A stretch of DNA of 64,000 nt. Origin: Bog-473 sp963850095. Its GTDB lineage: Bacteria; Actinomycetota; Acidimicrobiia; Acidimicrobiales; RAAP-2. The number at the start of each line of letters is the position of its first letter. The stretch's first letter is position 1. Position numbers and translations under genes: made by a program. This document shows, piece after piece, positions 7,889-16,893 of this stretch. Location: assembly GCA_963850095.1 (NCBI GenBank), contig CAWKJX010000005.1, positions 1 to 64,000 on the forward strand, written 5' to 3'. The notes beneath the pieces are model-generated. The model made no database searches. It was not told the origin of the DNA and saw nothing but the letters and a program-made list of their open reading frames with translations.

Positions 7889-9268
7889 ATGAGCGACGGA
7901 GCCGGGCGAACGCGCGTCACGAGCGCGGCGGAGCTGAAGGAGGCCGTGGCCGCGGACGGCGTCGAATTCCTCTTCGCCATGTTCGTGGACATGCACGGCA
8001 AGCCCTGCGCCAAGATGGTGCCGGTCAGCGCGATCGACGCCCTCGTCGAGGGTGGCGCCGGCTTCGCCGGGTTCGCCGCCGGGGCGATGGGACAGTCCCC
8101 GTCGTCACCCGACATCCTGGCCATGCCCGACCTGGCCTCGTACATGCCGGCGCCGTGGCGACCGGGACTGGGCATCATCCAGTGCGACCCGTGCGTCGAA
8201 AGCGAGCCCTGGCCGTATGCGCCGCGTGTGATCCTGCGCCGTCAGATCGAGCGCCTCGCGGCGGCGGGTTGCACGCTCGGCGTCGGCGCCGAGGTGGAGT
8301 ACTTCCTCGTCCGCCGGGAGCCGGACGGGTCGATCGCCGTGGCGGACGCCCAGGACAGTGCGGCGGCGCCGTGTTACGACGCCCGCGCTCTGACCCGGAT
8401 GTACGACCACTTGACAGCCGTCTCGCGGCACATGAACGCGCTCGGCTGGGCGAACTACGCCAACGACCACGAGGACGCCAACGGGCAATTCGAGCAGAAC
8501 TTCCGCTACGCCGACCCGCTCACCACCGCTGACCGGATCATCGTCTTCCGCTACCTGGTGCACTCGATGGCGGCCGAGGCGGGCATGGTCGCGACCTTCA
8601 TGCCGAAGCCGTTCTCTCATCTCACGGGGAACGGGTTGCACATGCACTTGAGCCTCTGGGGCGAGGACGGCACTGAACTCTTTGCCGACACGGCCGACGC
8701 CAGGGGGCTCGGCGTGTCGGTCATGGGCTATTCGTTCATCGCCGGTCTGTTCGACCACGCGGAGGCACTAGCGGCCGTGGCGTGCCCCACGGTGAACTCG
8801 TACAAGCGCCTGGCCAGTGCGCCACCGAATTCGGGGGCGGCCTGGTCCCCGGTCTACGCCACCTACGGAGGCAACGACCGCACGCATATGTTGCGGGTGC
8901 CTGAGCCGGGCCGGGTCGAGGACCGTTGCATCGACGGCTCGGCCAACCCCTATCTCGCCATCAGCGCGTTGATCGCCGCCGGCCTCGACGGCATGTCCCG
9001 CGACGCCGATCCGGGGGATCCGTGCGAGTTGAACTTGCTCGAGCTCGATGAGGCCGAGGCGTCGGCGCTCGGCCTCCGTACTATGCCGATGACCTTGTGG
9101 CACACGCTCGAGCACCTTGAGATCGACTCCGTGTTGCGCGAGGGCCTCGGCAAGACCTCCGACGGCGACTACGTCGACTACTTCGTTGCCACCAAGCGGT
9201 CGGAGGTCCGGTCCTCCCACGCCGAGGTCACGCCCTGGGAGCTCGACCGCTACCTGACTGCCATCTGA
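7889..9268 (+). CDS. glnT: GlnT-type (type III) glutamine synthetase / gamma-glutamylamide synthetase
   Basis: 459 residues with the full glutamine synthetase fold: N-terminal beta-grasp domain, the GVGAEVEYFL metal-binding strand, the FMPKPFSHLTGNGLHMHLSL segment with the metal-site His, and the NSYKRL and EDRCIDGSANPYLA catalytic loops. The GlnT/GmaS branch joins ammonia or an alkylamine to glutamate. The start at 7889 has GGGAGGTGG upstream; an in-frame ATG at 7844 is unsupported. It is divergent to the GlxBCD operon and followed 89 bases later by an APC permease. The same partnership occurs in bacteria that use methylamine or other amines through gamma-glutamyl intermediates, so an alkylamine acceptor is plausible but unproven. 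Confidence 0.9.
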   Translation: MSDGAGRTRVTSAAELKEAVAADGVEFLFAMFVDMHGKPCAKMVPVSAIDALVEGGAGFAGFAAGAMGQSPSSPDILAMPDLASYMPAPWRPGLGIIQCDPCVESEPWPYAPRVILRRQIERLAAAGCTLGVGAEVEYFLVRREPDGSIAVADAQDSAAAPCYDARALTRMYDHLTAVSRHMNALGWANYANDHEDANGQFEQNFRYADPLTTADRIIVFRYLVHSMAAEAGMVATFMPKPFSHLTGNGLHMHLSLWGEDGTELFADTADARGLGVSVMGYSFIAGLFDHAEALAAVACPTVNSYKRLASAPPNSGAAWSPVYATYGGNDRTHMLRVPEPGRVEDRCIDGSANPYLAISALIAAGLDGMSRDADPGDPCELNLLELDEAEASALGLRTMPMTLWHTLEHLEIDSVLREGLGKTSDGDYVDYFVATKRSEVRSSHAEVTPWELDRYLTAI

Positions 9269-9357
9269 CCCTTTTATGTCCCCTGTTCAACCGCATCGAA
9301 GCACCCCACACCGCTGCTGCAGTCCCCCACCCCCAACCGTTCACGAGAGAGGAACCC

Positions 9358-10980
9358 ATGACCACCGAAACGAGCGTCAGCGCAGGACCACCCGGAGAGG
9401 TGGCCACGTCCCTCGAGCGAAGTATCAACTGGCGTGGCGCCTTCGTGATGGGGCTGGCCGGGGTGATCCTGGTCACCGGCATTGTCCCCTTTGCCGTCCA
9501 GGCCATGGGGGCGGCCGCCATTCCCTGTCTCATCGGGATCCAGGTCATCGCCCTGGTGGTCTGCCTGTGCATGGGGGAGTTGGCCGCCTTGTGGCCGCAC
9601 CGCACGGGAGGGACGCCCTCGTACGCCTACGAGGCCTTCCGGCCTATGGGCGAGTCCACGGCGCGTCATATCGGTGGCGTGGCCGGGTGGAGCTACTGGC
9701 TGGGGTGGTTCCCCGTGGCGCCGATCAACATGATCCTGGCCGCCAGCTACATCGCCGTGCTGTTCCACGTGCCACTGGGAAGGACCGTGGACCCCCTCGG
9801 GGGTCTCGGCTCGCCCGAAGGCATCGGCGTGCTCATCATCACGCTGGTCGGACTGGTCGGTCTGTTTATTCCTTGCTACTTGGGTGTCCGCCTCGGGACC
9901 GGCTTCGCCACCCTCCTCGGCATTGTCTCTATGGTGCCGATCACCCTGCTGATCATCCTGCCGGTGTTCAAGCCCAGCTCCTTCCACTGGTCCAACGTCT
10001 CGGGCTTCCACTTTGCCGATCCGAAGACGGCGGGTTTCCTCTTCGTCATGAGTTGGCTCTTCGTCATGAGTTGGAACGGCATCGGCGTCGAGGGTGCCGC
10101 GTGCTATGTCGCCGAGTGCCGTGACCCACATCGGGACGCCAAGATCGCCATGACCGCCGAGGGTCTGTACGGTCTGTTCGTTTACGCTGGCACCGCCATC
10201 GTGTTCGTGGCCGTGCTCGGGGCGTCGCTGACGTCTTCCGACCCGTTGACCGCGTACACCGACTTCGCCGACCATATTTTCGGCTCGGCCGGCTGGGTGA
10301 AGTACCTGATCGGCATCCCGCTGATCTTCGCCCTGATGTTGTCGGTGCTCAACGCCATCATGGGTGTAGGTCGCTCGCTGTTCCAGGCCTCCGAAGACCG
10401 CCTGATTCCCAAATTCTTCTCCCACAAAAACAAGCACAACTCTCCGGATCACGCCATGTTCTTCAACCTGGGTTGTGCCCTGGTCGTGGGCCTGTTCGGG
10501 TCGCCGGTGCGCATCTACATCTTCTCCAACGTGGGCTACCTCATTGCCATCGTGGCGGCGCTCGTCGGATACTTCATGGTGCGCCAGTTCCAACAGGACA
10601 AGGTCAGCCCGTTCCGGCTCCCCGGCTACGTCCGATGGATCGCCTTGGCCATGGGCCTCTTCCTCACCTTCGTCTACTTCGTGGGCGGGTGGGGATCGCC
10701 TGACATCGTGGTCGGCCCGGGGCAGGGGCACACCCTCTACCTCCTGGGCTTCGCCGTAGTCGCGCTCTACGTGCCCTTGCACCTGTGGCGCAGGATGACC
10801 GACCGGCGCGATGGTGTGGCGCCACTGAGCAGACTGCCCATCGTGGTTGGGTCACCCGGCGGCATCGACCTCGGCGAGATGAAGGAGCCGCACGTCCTGG
10901 ACCCGGCCCACATGGATGCCGTCGATATGGAGGCCGCCGGTATCAGTCCTGCGCAGAGTGGCGCACCCGATGCCGGCTGA
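9358..10980 (+). CDS. APC-superfamily amino acid / amine permease
   Basis: The 540-residue protein has about twelve hydrophobic segments between residues 25 and 490 after a short charged N terminus (ERSINWRGAFVMGLAGVIL), the arrangement of the APC (LeuT-fold) amino acid/polyamine transporters. The conserved TM1 glycine region and the GTPSYAYEAFRP segment after TM2 are recognisable. A GAGAGGA ribosome site precedes the ATG. Being directly behind glnT, it is probably the importer of the amine or amino acid used by the cluster. A hydrophilic C-terminal tail of about 45 residues is unusual but not unknown. The next gene overlaps its stop codon. Confidence 0.88.
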   Translation: MTTETSVSAGPPGEVATSLERSINWRGAFVMGLAGVILVTGIVPFAVQAMGAAAIPCLIGIQVIALVVCLCMGELAALWPHRTGGTPSYAYEAFRPMGESTARHIGGVAGWSYWLGWFPVAPINMILAASYIAVLFHVPLGRTVDPLGGLGSPEGIGVLIITLVGLVGLFIPCYLGVRLGTGFATLLGIVSMVPITLLIILPVFKPSSFHWSNVSGFHFADPKTAGFLFVMSWLFVMSWNGIGVEGAACYVAECRDPHRDAKIAMTAEGLYGLFVYAGTAIVFVAVLGASLTSSDPLTAYTDFADHIFGSAGWVKYLIGIPLIFALMLSVLNAIMGVGRSLFQASEDRLIPKFFSHKNKHNSPDHAMFFNLGCALVVGLFGSPVRIYIFSNVGYLIAIVAALVGYFMVRQFQQDKVSPFRLPGYVRWIALAMGLFLTFVYFVGGWGSPDIVVGPGQGHTLYLLGFAVVALYVPLHLWRRMTDRRDGVAPLSRLPIVVGSPGGIDLGEMKEPHVLDPAHMDAVDMEAAGISPAQSGAPDAG

Positions 10981-11509
10981 GGCGCCGGTGCGGGCCCGCT
11001 CGGCCAGCGTGGGCGAAGGGCCGCTCTCCCGGCCGCGTCGACGCCTCTTCAAGAGGGCGAAGTGGGACAGACAGCCGGCCCAGTCCTCCGCCGTCCTCAT
11101 CGCCACTGTGGGCATTCCCATCCCGACGGCGGTGATCCGGCGAGCCGTCCAGCTCAGCGAGGGTCAACCGGTCGCCATCGTCGCCATCGCCCGGATTTAC
11201 GGATCGTCGTTTGGTCTCCCCAGCCCGGGACTGATGCCGACCAGGAAGGAAATGGACGAGCAACTGGCCCTCGTGAACAAGGCCATCGTGGGTTTGGAGA
11301 GGGCCGGCGTCGAAGCCTGGGGCCAGGTCGCCGCCACCCGCCGCTACGCCGGGACCATCGCCCAGGCCGGGCGGGCCCGCGGTGTGTCCCACGTGCTGGT
11401 CGTCACCCCCGACGTGCCGCGATGGCGGCGGCTAATGGAAGGCGACACGGCTCGCGACGTCCGGCGCCGCGTTGGCAAGGAGATGGCAGTGGAGGGCGTG
11501 ACGGTCTGA
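10970..11509 (+). CDS. UspA-like alpha/beta protein
   Basis: 179 residues from an ATG inside the permease stop overlap (ATGCCGGCTGA). After a basic stretch to about residue 38, the SAVLIATVGIPIPTAVIRRAVQLS and QPVAIVAIARIYG strands and a terminal SHVLVVTPDVPRWRRLMEGD resemble a universal-stress-protein fold, but the ATP-binding G-x2-G-x9-G loop is not evident. It is translationally coupled to the amine permease, which suggests a regulatory partner of that transporter; fused or linked USP domains are known for APC and other carriers. The family call is moderate, and the protein could equally be an uncharacterised Rossmann-like protein. Confidence 0.6.
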   Translation: MPAEAPVRARSASVGEGPLSRPRRRLFKRAKWDRQPAQSSAVLIATVGIPIPTAVIRRAVQLSEGQPVAIVAIARIYGSSFGLPSPGLMPTRKEMDEQLALVNKAIVGLERAGVEAWGQVAATRRYAGTIAQAGRARGVSHVLVVTPDVPRWRRLMEGDTARDVRRRVGKEMAVEGVTV

Positions 11510-11597
11510 AGCCCAGCCGTGCCCAGTCCAATACTGCCGGTCGCCGATCCGGCCCGATACAAGAGCGACTACGAGTCGAAAGGAGCAGAGCAACACC

Positions 11598-12062
11598 ATG
11601 GCCGTCTACCTCAGCATGCAGAGAGTTCGCTTTTCGAGCACCGATGCCTACGACAAATTCCGCACCGTCTTCAACGACGTGCGGCACCACTTGATGACCA
11701 AACCAGGATTTCTCCATCTCACGTGGTGGGAGCACCCCGACGAGCCCGGCTGGTTCAACGAGGTGAGCATGTGGGCGAGCAAGGAAGCGCTCAACGACTG
11801 GCACATGGACACGTACCACAAGCACGCCAAGGCATGGGCGGCCAACGGAGCCATCATGGAGGACATCATCAACAACTTCGAACTCGTGAGCACGAGGCTG
11901 CTGCGCATCTGCCCGACATGTGGCAAGTTCGAAGACCGCGCGTATGAGTTGGAATACGAGCAGAAGACCCTGTCGGAGCCCTGCCCCGTCTGCGGATTCC
12001 ACTTTCCGGTGGCCGCGGAGACCCCGACCAGTACGTCTGTGTTCAAGGACCTGGCGAGCTAG
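11598..12062 (+). CDS. ABM-type ferredoxin-like domain fused to a four-cysteine zinc ribbon
   Basis: 154 residues. The first 90 form a dimeric alpha/beta-barrel of the antibiotic-biosynthesis-monooxygenase type (MAVYLSMQRVRF, then PGFLHLTWWEHPDEPGWFNEVSMWASKEALNDWH). The last third is a zinc-ribbon or rubredoxin-like knuckle with C105-x2-C108 and C129-x2-C132. The pairing of these two domains is not one I recognise from characterised proteins. AAAGGAG lies 14 bases before the ATG, which is a long spacing. It sits downstream of the amine cluster, 88 bases after the UspA-like gene, and may be co-transcribed. A sensory, redox or heme-related role is possible; no function is assigned. Confidence 0.7.
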   Translation: MAVYLSMQRVRFSSTDAYDKFRTVFNDVRHHLMTKPGFLHLTWWEHPDEPGWFNEVSMWASKEALNDWHMDTYHKHAKAWAANGAIMEDIINNFELVSTRLLRICPTCGKFEDRAYELEYEQKTLSEPCPVCGFHFPVAAETPTSTSVFKDLAS

Positions 12063-12133
12063 CGTCCTGAGCCCGTTGGCCCCTCGCTGCGGCGAGACGG
12101 CGGACACAGTGATGCGCAAGCGAGTGATTGGAC

Positions 12134-12508
12134 ATGGACAAATCGGCAATTCGCGAAACTCTGAGAGCGGAGCGCGTGGCGGCAGTGCTTCGCGTGACGG
12201 CGATCACGTCCGAGTTTGACGGCATCGTCGCGGACTCGCAGCACGCGAACGCGGATGACGAGCACGACCCGGAGGGATCGACCATCGCCTATGAGAGGGC
12301 ATGGGTAGCCGCACTCATCGCCGGGGCGCAGTCGACCCTGGAAGACCTGGACCGCGCACTTGTTCGGCTCTCCGCAGGTTGCTATTCGGTGTGTGAGGGG
12401 TGCGGCGGACGGATTTCTCCCGAAAGGCTGGCGGCACTCCCTGCCGGTCGTACCTGCTTTGAATGCGCAAGAGGCCAGCGCGCCCAATCATCCGGCTCTT
12501 CGCGGTAG
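12134..12508 (+). CDS. DksA/TraR-type zinc-finger protein
   Basis: 124 residues: a helical N-terminal two-thirds and a C-terminal C4 zinc finger with Cys 87, 90, 108 and 111 (CEGCGGRISPERLAALPAGRTCFEC), the DksA/TraR signature. In actinobacteria such short proteins are secondary-channel RNA polymerase modulators or are uncharacterised. An acidic helix (ADDEHDPEGS, 40-49) is present in the region where DksA carries its catalytic Asp residues. The ATG at 12134 is preferred to a TTG two codons earlier. It ends the amine-side region just before the tRNA remnant. Confidence 0.85.
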   Translation: MDKSAIRETLRAERVAAVLRVTAITSEFDGIVADSQHANADDEHDPEGSTIAYERAWVAALIAGAQSTLEDLDRALVRLSAGCYSVCEGCGGRISPERLAALPAGRTCFECARGQRAQSSGSSR

Positions 12509-13059
12509 TGACGGAGAAGGATCGATGAACTGAATCGAGGTGAACCAGCATCCGCCGCGGGCTGGGTGGTCACCGACTTTGGCGACGTCGTACCCATCGC
12601 TCGAGTCCCGTCCCGGCCGGTCTGTCTTCGGTCGGCCCAACCGACGTCTCACCACGCAGTCAGTGGACCCCGGAGGCGATTTGGGAATCCCTTGGGAATC
12701 AAACGCCGCGAATCGTAAGGATCTGGGGATACGGGATGGACTTCGCCCCGCTCTGAGCAGCCACAATGCGACGGCACCGATCCGTGTGGACCGGGTCAAT
12801 CAGATTCCTAAACCGTGTGCGAAGGTTCGAATCCTTCCGGGGGCGCTTTATAAAAGTCCAGACCAGAGGCTAGATCGGCGCCCCTTCTTTCGCCGCGTTT
12901 CAACGGTCCGTCACAGGGTGAACCTACTGTCGTCACCGAGCTGACTCTCAACCAGTTTCGACGATGGCCGACGTTCCTTAGCCTGTCCCTTGGGTCACCT
13001 GACCGGCGTGCGAACAGAGAGCACTCACACGGAACCCATTAGTTCCAACTGGAGGAACG
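12509..13059. other. Non-coding stretch holding a tRNA 3' fragment and spaced direct repeats
   Basis: No convincing gene is present in this 551-base gap. It contains the tRNA 3' half at 12805-12845 and, about 105 bases before it, two copies of TTGGGAATC at 12681-12689 and 12692-12700 (11-base period), which could be recombinase arm sites or chance. The last 40 bases, with CTGGAGGAACG, belong to the leader of the MFS gene. No integrase or transposase fragment was recognised in either strand of the gap. Confidence 0.5.
12805..12845 (+). pseudogene. tRNA-Arg(CCU) 3' half, likely displaced attachment-site copy
   Basis: From the anticodon loop onward the sequence reads as a tRNA: loop TTCCTAA (12805-12811, anticodon CCT at 12807-12809), anticodon-stem 3' strand ACCGT, variable GTGC, T stem-loop GAAGG-TTCGAAT-CCTTC (12821-12837), acceptor strand CGGGGGC (12838-12844) and discriminator G. 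The 5' half is missing: the five bases before the loop do not pair with ACCGT and no GCCCCCG acceptor strand lies at the right distance. Tyrosine-recombinase elements commonly use tRNA anticodon-loop-to-3'-end segments as attachment sites and leave such a copy at the far end. By that rule the element would lie to the left, with the intact tRNA beyond position 1. Confidence 0.6.
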
Positions 13060-14535
13060 ATGACAGCTGATTCGCGCAAATGGCTCACTCTGGCGGTCGT
13101 CTGTGTCGCCCAGTTCATGGTCGTTCTCGATGTCTCCATCGTGAATGTGGCGCTGCCCTCGATTCAGCACGGGCTGCACTTCTCCGAGCAGAACCTGCTA
13201 TGGGTCTTGAACGCCTACGCCCTGATGTTCGGTGGCTTCCTCATGCTCGGCGGCCGCGTCGCGGACAAGCTGGGACGGCGCCGTGTGTTCATAACAGGCG
13301 TCGTCGTCTTCACCACGGCCTCCCTGTTCTGTGGGTTGGCGACATCAAGCGGCTGGTTGGTTGCAGCTCGGGCCGTGCAGGGCCTCGGAGCCGCGATCCT
13401 GTCTCCCGCCGCCCTCTCCATCCTGACGGTCACCTTCGAAGAGGGTCGGGAGCGGAACACGGCGTTGAGCATTTGGGGGGCAATCGCTGGCGCAGGCGGC
13501 GCGTTCGGCGTCCTGCTCGGTGGGATCCTCACCCAAGAGTTCGGCTGGCAATGGATCTTCTACGTGAATGTGCCCATAGGTTCGGTGGTTGTACTGGCGA
13601 GCCTCTTCATTCTCACGCATTCCTTGGCGGAGGACGAGAACCGGGGCTTCGACATCCCGGGTGCCGTCACTCTGACCGCCGGCCTGGTTTTGATGGTGTT
13701 CGCACTGGTCAAGAGCACGAGTTGGGGTTGGGCTTCCGCCAAGACGCTGGGGACTTTGGCGGTGGCCTTCGTCCTCATCGCCCTGTTCGTCGTCATCGAG
13801 CGCCGGACGAAATCCGCCCTCGTCCCCCTCTCAATCTTTCGCAATCGGAGCCTCAGCGTGTCCAATATGGTCTCGCTGGCTTTGGGCGCGTCGATCTTCT
13901 CCATGTTCTATTTCCTGTCGCTCTACATGCAAGAGGTTTTGGGGTATTCAGCCCTCAAGACTGGACTCGGCTACCTGGCGATCGCGGGCTCGATCATCGT
14001 TGCGGCCGGAGCAGCGCAAGCACTGGTGGCCAAGTTCGGCGTCCGAGTCGTGATGACGGTGGGCATGGGGCTGGCTGCCGGCGGGCTCATCTACTTCGCC
14101 CAGATCACGCCGCACGGGACGTACCTGGGCACATTGCTACCCGGATTCCTTTTGGCCGGCGTCGGCCTCGGCCTCTCGTTCGTACCGGTGACCATCGGTG
14201 CAATGACCGGTGTTGGCCATGATGAGGCGGGTGTCGCGTCAGGACTGATAACGACGACGCAACAGATTGGTGGGGCCCTCGGGGTCGCAGTCCTGTCCAC
14301 GATCGCGGTGTCAGCAACGACGAGATTCATCGGCGCACGCGGCCATGCGCCGGACGTGATGACAACCGCGCTCAACCACGGCTTCTCCGTCGCCTTCTGG
14401 TTCGGCGCGGTCTTTGCTGGAATCGGCTGCCTCATTGCCTTCTTCGGTATGGACAGCACTCGGATCACTGGGGTGCTCGCATCGGAGCCAGTGCTCGAAG
14501 AGCGGACGACTCAGGGCCAGCAGGCATCTGCCTGA
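13060..14535 (+). CDS. MFS drug:H+ antiporter, DHA2 (EmrB/QacA) family
   Basis: 491 residues with fourteen predicted membrane segments. The first reads LAVVCVAQFMVVLDVSIVNVALPSIQ, the family hallmark (motif D1 with LDxTIVNVALP form), followed by GGRVADKLGRRRVF (motif A) and GAIAGAGGAFGVLLGGILTQ (motif C of antiporters). Such pumps export drugs, dyes or secondary metabolites using the proton gradient. GGAGGAACG gives a clear ribosome site. The gene stands alone at the start of a lower-GC accessory block, with no adjacent TetR or MarR regulator. Confidence 0.9.
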   Translation: MTADSRKWLTLAVVCVAQFMVVLDVSIVNVALPSIQHGLHFSEQNLLWVLNAYALMFGGFLMLGGRVADKLGRRRVFITGVVVFTTASLFCGLATSSGWLVAARAVQGLGAAILSPAALSILTVTFEEGRERNTALSIWGAIAGAGGAFGVLLGGILTQEFGWQWIFYVNVPIGSVVVLASLFILTHSLAEDENRGFDIPGAVTLTAGLVLMVFALVKSTSWGWASAKTLGTLAVAFVLIALFVVIERRTKSALVPLSIFRNRSLSVSNMVSLALGASIFSMFYFLSLYMQEVLGYSALKTGLGYLAIAGSIIVAAGAAQALVAKFGVRVVMTVGMGLAAGGLIYFAQITPHGTYLGTLLPGFLLAGVGLGLSFVPVTIGAMTGVGHDEAGVASGLITTTQQIGGALGVAVLSTIAVSATTRFIGARGHAPDVMTTALNHGFSVAFWFGAVFAGIGCLIAFFGMDSTRITGVLASEPVLEERTTQGQQASA

Positions 14536-15089
14536 AGGAGAAGGTCGCAAGCTGACGAGGAAAGAGCGCATCCGGCTCCGGAGGCCGCTCTCGGTTTTCC
14601 AGCAGGTCTTGTCCGTTCGCCCCAGTGCTCCCGAACAGGCCCTCCCCGTCCAAGCGGTTCACCATCGTCTGCTCGGTAACACCGATTTGTGCTCGGTAAC
14701 ACCGATTTGATTGCCAAATTGAATTGCCAAGCCCGCACACGGAGGTGCTCACCTTGACGCTCCGAGAGTCGACTGCCACGTACGGCACATCGCAGCTACT
14801 ACCCCGGAACGGCCCGATTGGGGGACCGGCGCTTTCGGGCTAGCCTCCAAACAGGTTCGTGCGTTCTCGGGGAGCAACTCATCCGTCCCAGCGTCACGTC
14901 TCGCTCAAGGAAGAGGAGCCAGGTTCCCGAGACATGGGCACGGTCGCCCGTACGTGGGTTCCCTGACCCTATAACAAGTTCCTCCCGGACCGGTAGCGCC
15001 TTGACGGAACCATGGTTGTCTGCCCGATACTGACTTTGTTGATCGGCCGAGGGGAAAGGCTCAAGTGCTTGGAGGGACGCCGTGACGTC
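14536..15089. other. Intergenic region with a short tandem duplication
   Basis: This 554-base gap has no convincing gene. At about 14669-14709 the unit GCTCGGTAACACCGATTTG is repeated twice in tandem, followed by two spaced ATTGCCAA words (14711-14731). On the minus strand the flanking bases can be read as QIGVTEQTMVNRL, reminiscent of a helix-turn-helix fragment, but the reading frame is not sustained, so it may be the remnant of a lost gene. Confidence 0.35.
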
Positions 15090-16893
15090 ATGCGACACTT
15101 GATCGGTCCGGCAAAAGCCAAGTCCGCACTCGTGGCCGGGGCCAGGAACTCTCGCACGCGGTTGGCAGGGTCTCTTATCGGAGTTCTGCTGGTGGCGACC
15201 GGATGCAACTGGTCTGCCTACCTCGGGGGGCCCGAGCACAGTTCTGACAACTCTTTTGCCCAGGCGATCAACACATCCAATGCCTCTTCGCTGAGCCCTA
15301 TGTGGAACTACACGCCTCCTGGCAATCGGGGTGGCGAAATCTATTCCAGCCCAACCGTCTACGGCGGTGGCGTCTACTTTGGGTCTGAGAACGGCACTTT
15401 TTATGACGTCGACGAAGCTACGGGTGCGGTCGTCTGGAGCCAATACACCACCCAGTTAGCCGGAACGACCTGCGCAGAACCGGACTCGACAGCGCAAGGC
15501 TTTGCCTCGACCGCCACGGTTGCCGCCGATCCGACCACGGGAGCACCCACCGTTTACGTCGCCGCCCCCGATGGATACCTGTACGCCTGGAATGCCAGTA
15601 CTGGGAGCCTGCTCTGGCGCAGCGTCGTCGCAGTGCCGTCCACCACGGTCAACGATTACTTCAACTGGTCGTCTCCAACGGTCGCCAACGGCATGATCTA
15701 CGTGGGCGTTGCATCTGCTTGTGACACCCCCCTTGTGCAAGGAGGCGAGAGGGCTTACGACCAAGCCACCGGCCAGCTCGCTCGCTACGTTCAACACCAC
15801 TCCCGCCGATGACGTAGGCGGGAGTATCTGGAGCAGCGCCTTGGTGAGTGACGGATCGGTCTACGTCACCACCGGCAACGGGAATTTCGTCGGAGGAGCA
15901 CCCGGATATTCAGAGTCGATCGTCAGACTCAACCCTCAAACCTTGCAACCAGAGGACAGCTTTACCGTTCCGGCCTCGCAACAGGTCTTCGACAGCGACT
16001 TCGGTGGGTCTGCGACAGCCTGGACGGCCACTCTTGGGGGGGTATCGACCCAGATGGTCGGGGCATGCAACAAGAACGGCTACTACTACGCCCTGAACGC
16101 CTCGAACCTGGCCGTCGGAGCAGTCTGGGAAGACCAGGTCGGTTCGGTGACCGGTGACAACACCAACTGCCTTGCGGCCGCCGTCTGGGACCAAGCAAAC
16201 AGCCGCCTCTTTCTCTCCGGAAACGACACCACCATCAGCGGCACTGCGTACAACGGGTCGGTCGAGGAGGTGAACCCGGCGACCGGCGCTCCGATCTGGC
16301 AAACCGGACTGCCTGGCGCAGTCATGGGCACGCCAATGTTGGACGGGGCCGGAGTTCTGGCCGTCGGAACCTTCGACTACACGGGTGCTCCCGACGCCGT
16401 CTATCTCCTCGACGCGTCGAACGGTCAGATCCTGGCGACCATCAGCACCGCTGACAGCCAAGTCTTCGCCCAGCCGGTCTTCGACGACGGCTACCTCTTC
16501 GTCGCCACGGCGGGACAGGGCATCTGGGCGTACCAACCGAGCGATCTCACCACGCGGGTGGTTCTTCCGTCGAATGACGTTTCACTCTCAGGCGATAGCA
16601 CGGAACTCGATGCCAGCGCATCGACCAACGCCACCCGCGTCGAGTTCGAGCTCAGCGGAGGCAGCCTCAGTGATGCGCTGATCGCCACCGCGACGGCGAC
16701 GTATTATGGATGGCTTGCCGCTTGGAACCCGAGTAGCGTCCCCAACGGTACCTACATACTCCAAAGCGTGGCGTATGACTCATCTGGGGACACGAGCGCC
16801 AGTCCACCCGTGGCGGTGACGGTGGACAACACAGCATCGACTACAAGCGTGCTCGCACCCTCGAACGGCTCCTCGCTGGGACCGACCGGCTGA
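15090..16893 (+). CDS. Secreted PQQ-like beta-propeller lipoprotein with Ig-like domain (frameshifted as sequenced)
   Basis: Removing one G at 15780 joins two frames into a 600-residue protein and gives GQLLATFNTT across the break. The N terminus has a basic region, a hydrophobic core and VATGC, a plausible lipobox. Repeated strands such as SSPTVYGGGVYFGSENGTFYDVDEATGAVVW and VYVAAPDGYLYAWNASTGSLLW form a PQQ/WD-like beta-propeller (about residues 55-440). A C-terminal Ig-like repeat (VEFELSGGSLSD, YGWLAAWNPSSVPNGTY) is of a type frequent in surface proteins of Acidimicrobiia-like genomes. It ends abruptly inside what looks like the next repeat (SNGSSLGPTG), so the 3' end may also be damaged. 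ATG at 15090 is chosen with GGAGGG 13 bases upstream. Extracellular role unknown. Confidence 0.75.

Noticed and set aside
12746..12848. An intact tRNA gene spanning the GCCCCG-like word upstream and the 3' half
   Set aside because: The distance (about 100 bases) and lack of D-arm and anticodon-stem pairing rule out a normal tRNA.
14465..14788. A helix-turn-helix-like protein on the minus strand
   Set aside because: QIGVTEQTMVNRL is suggestive, but the frame overlaps the MFS 3' end, includes the tandem duplication, and shows no other domain part.
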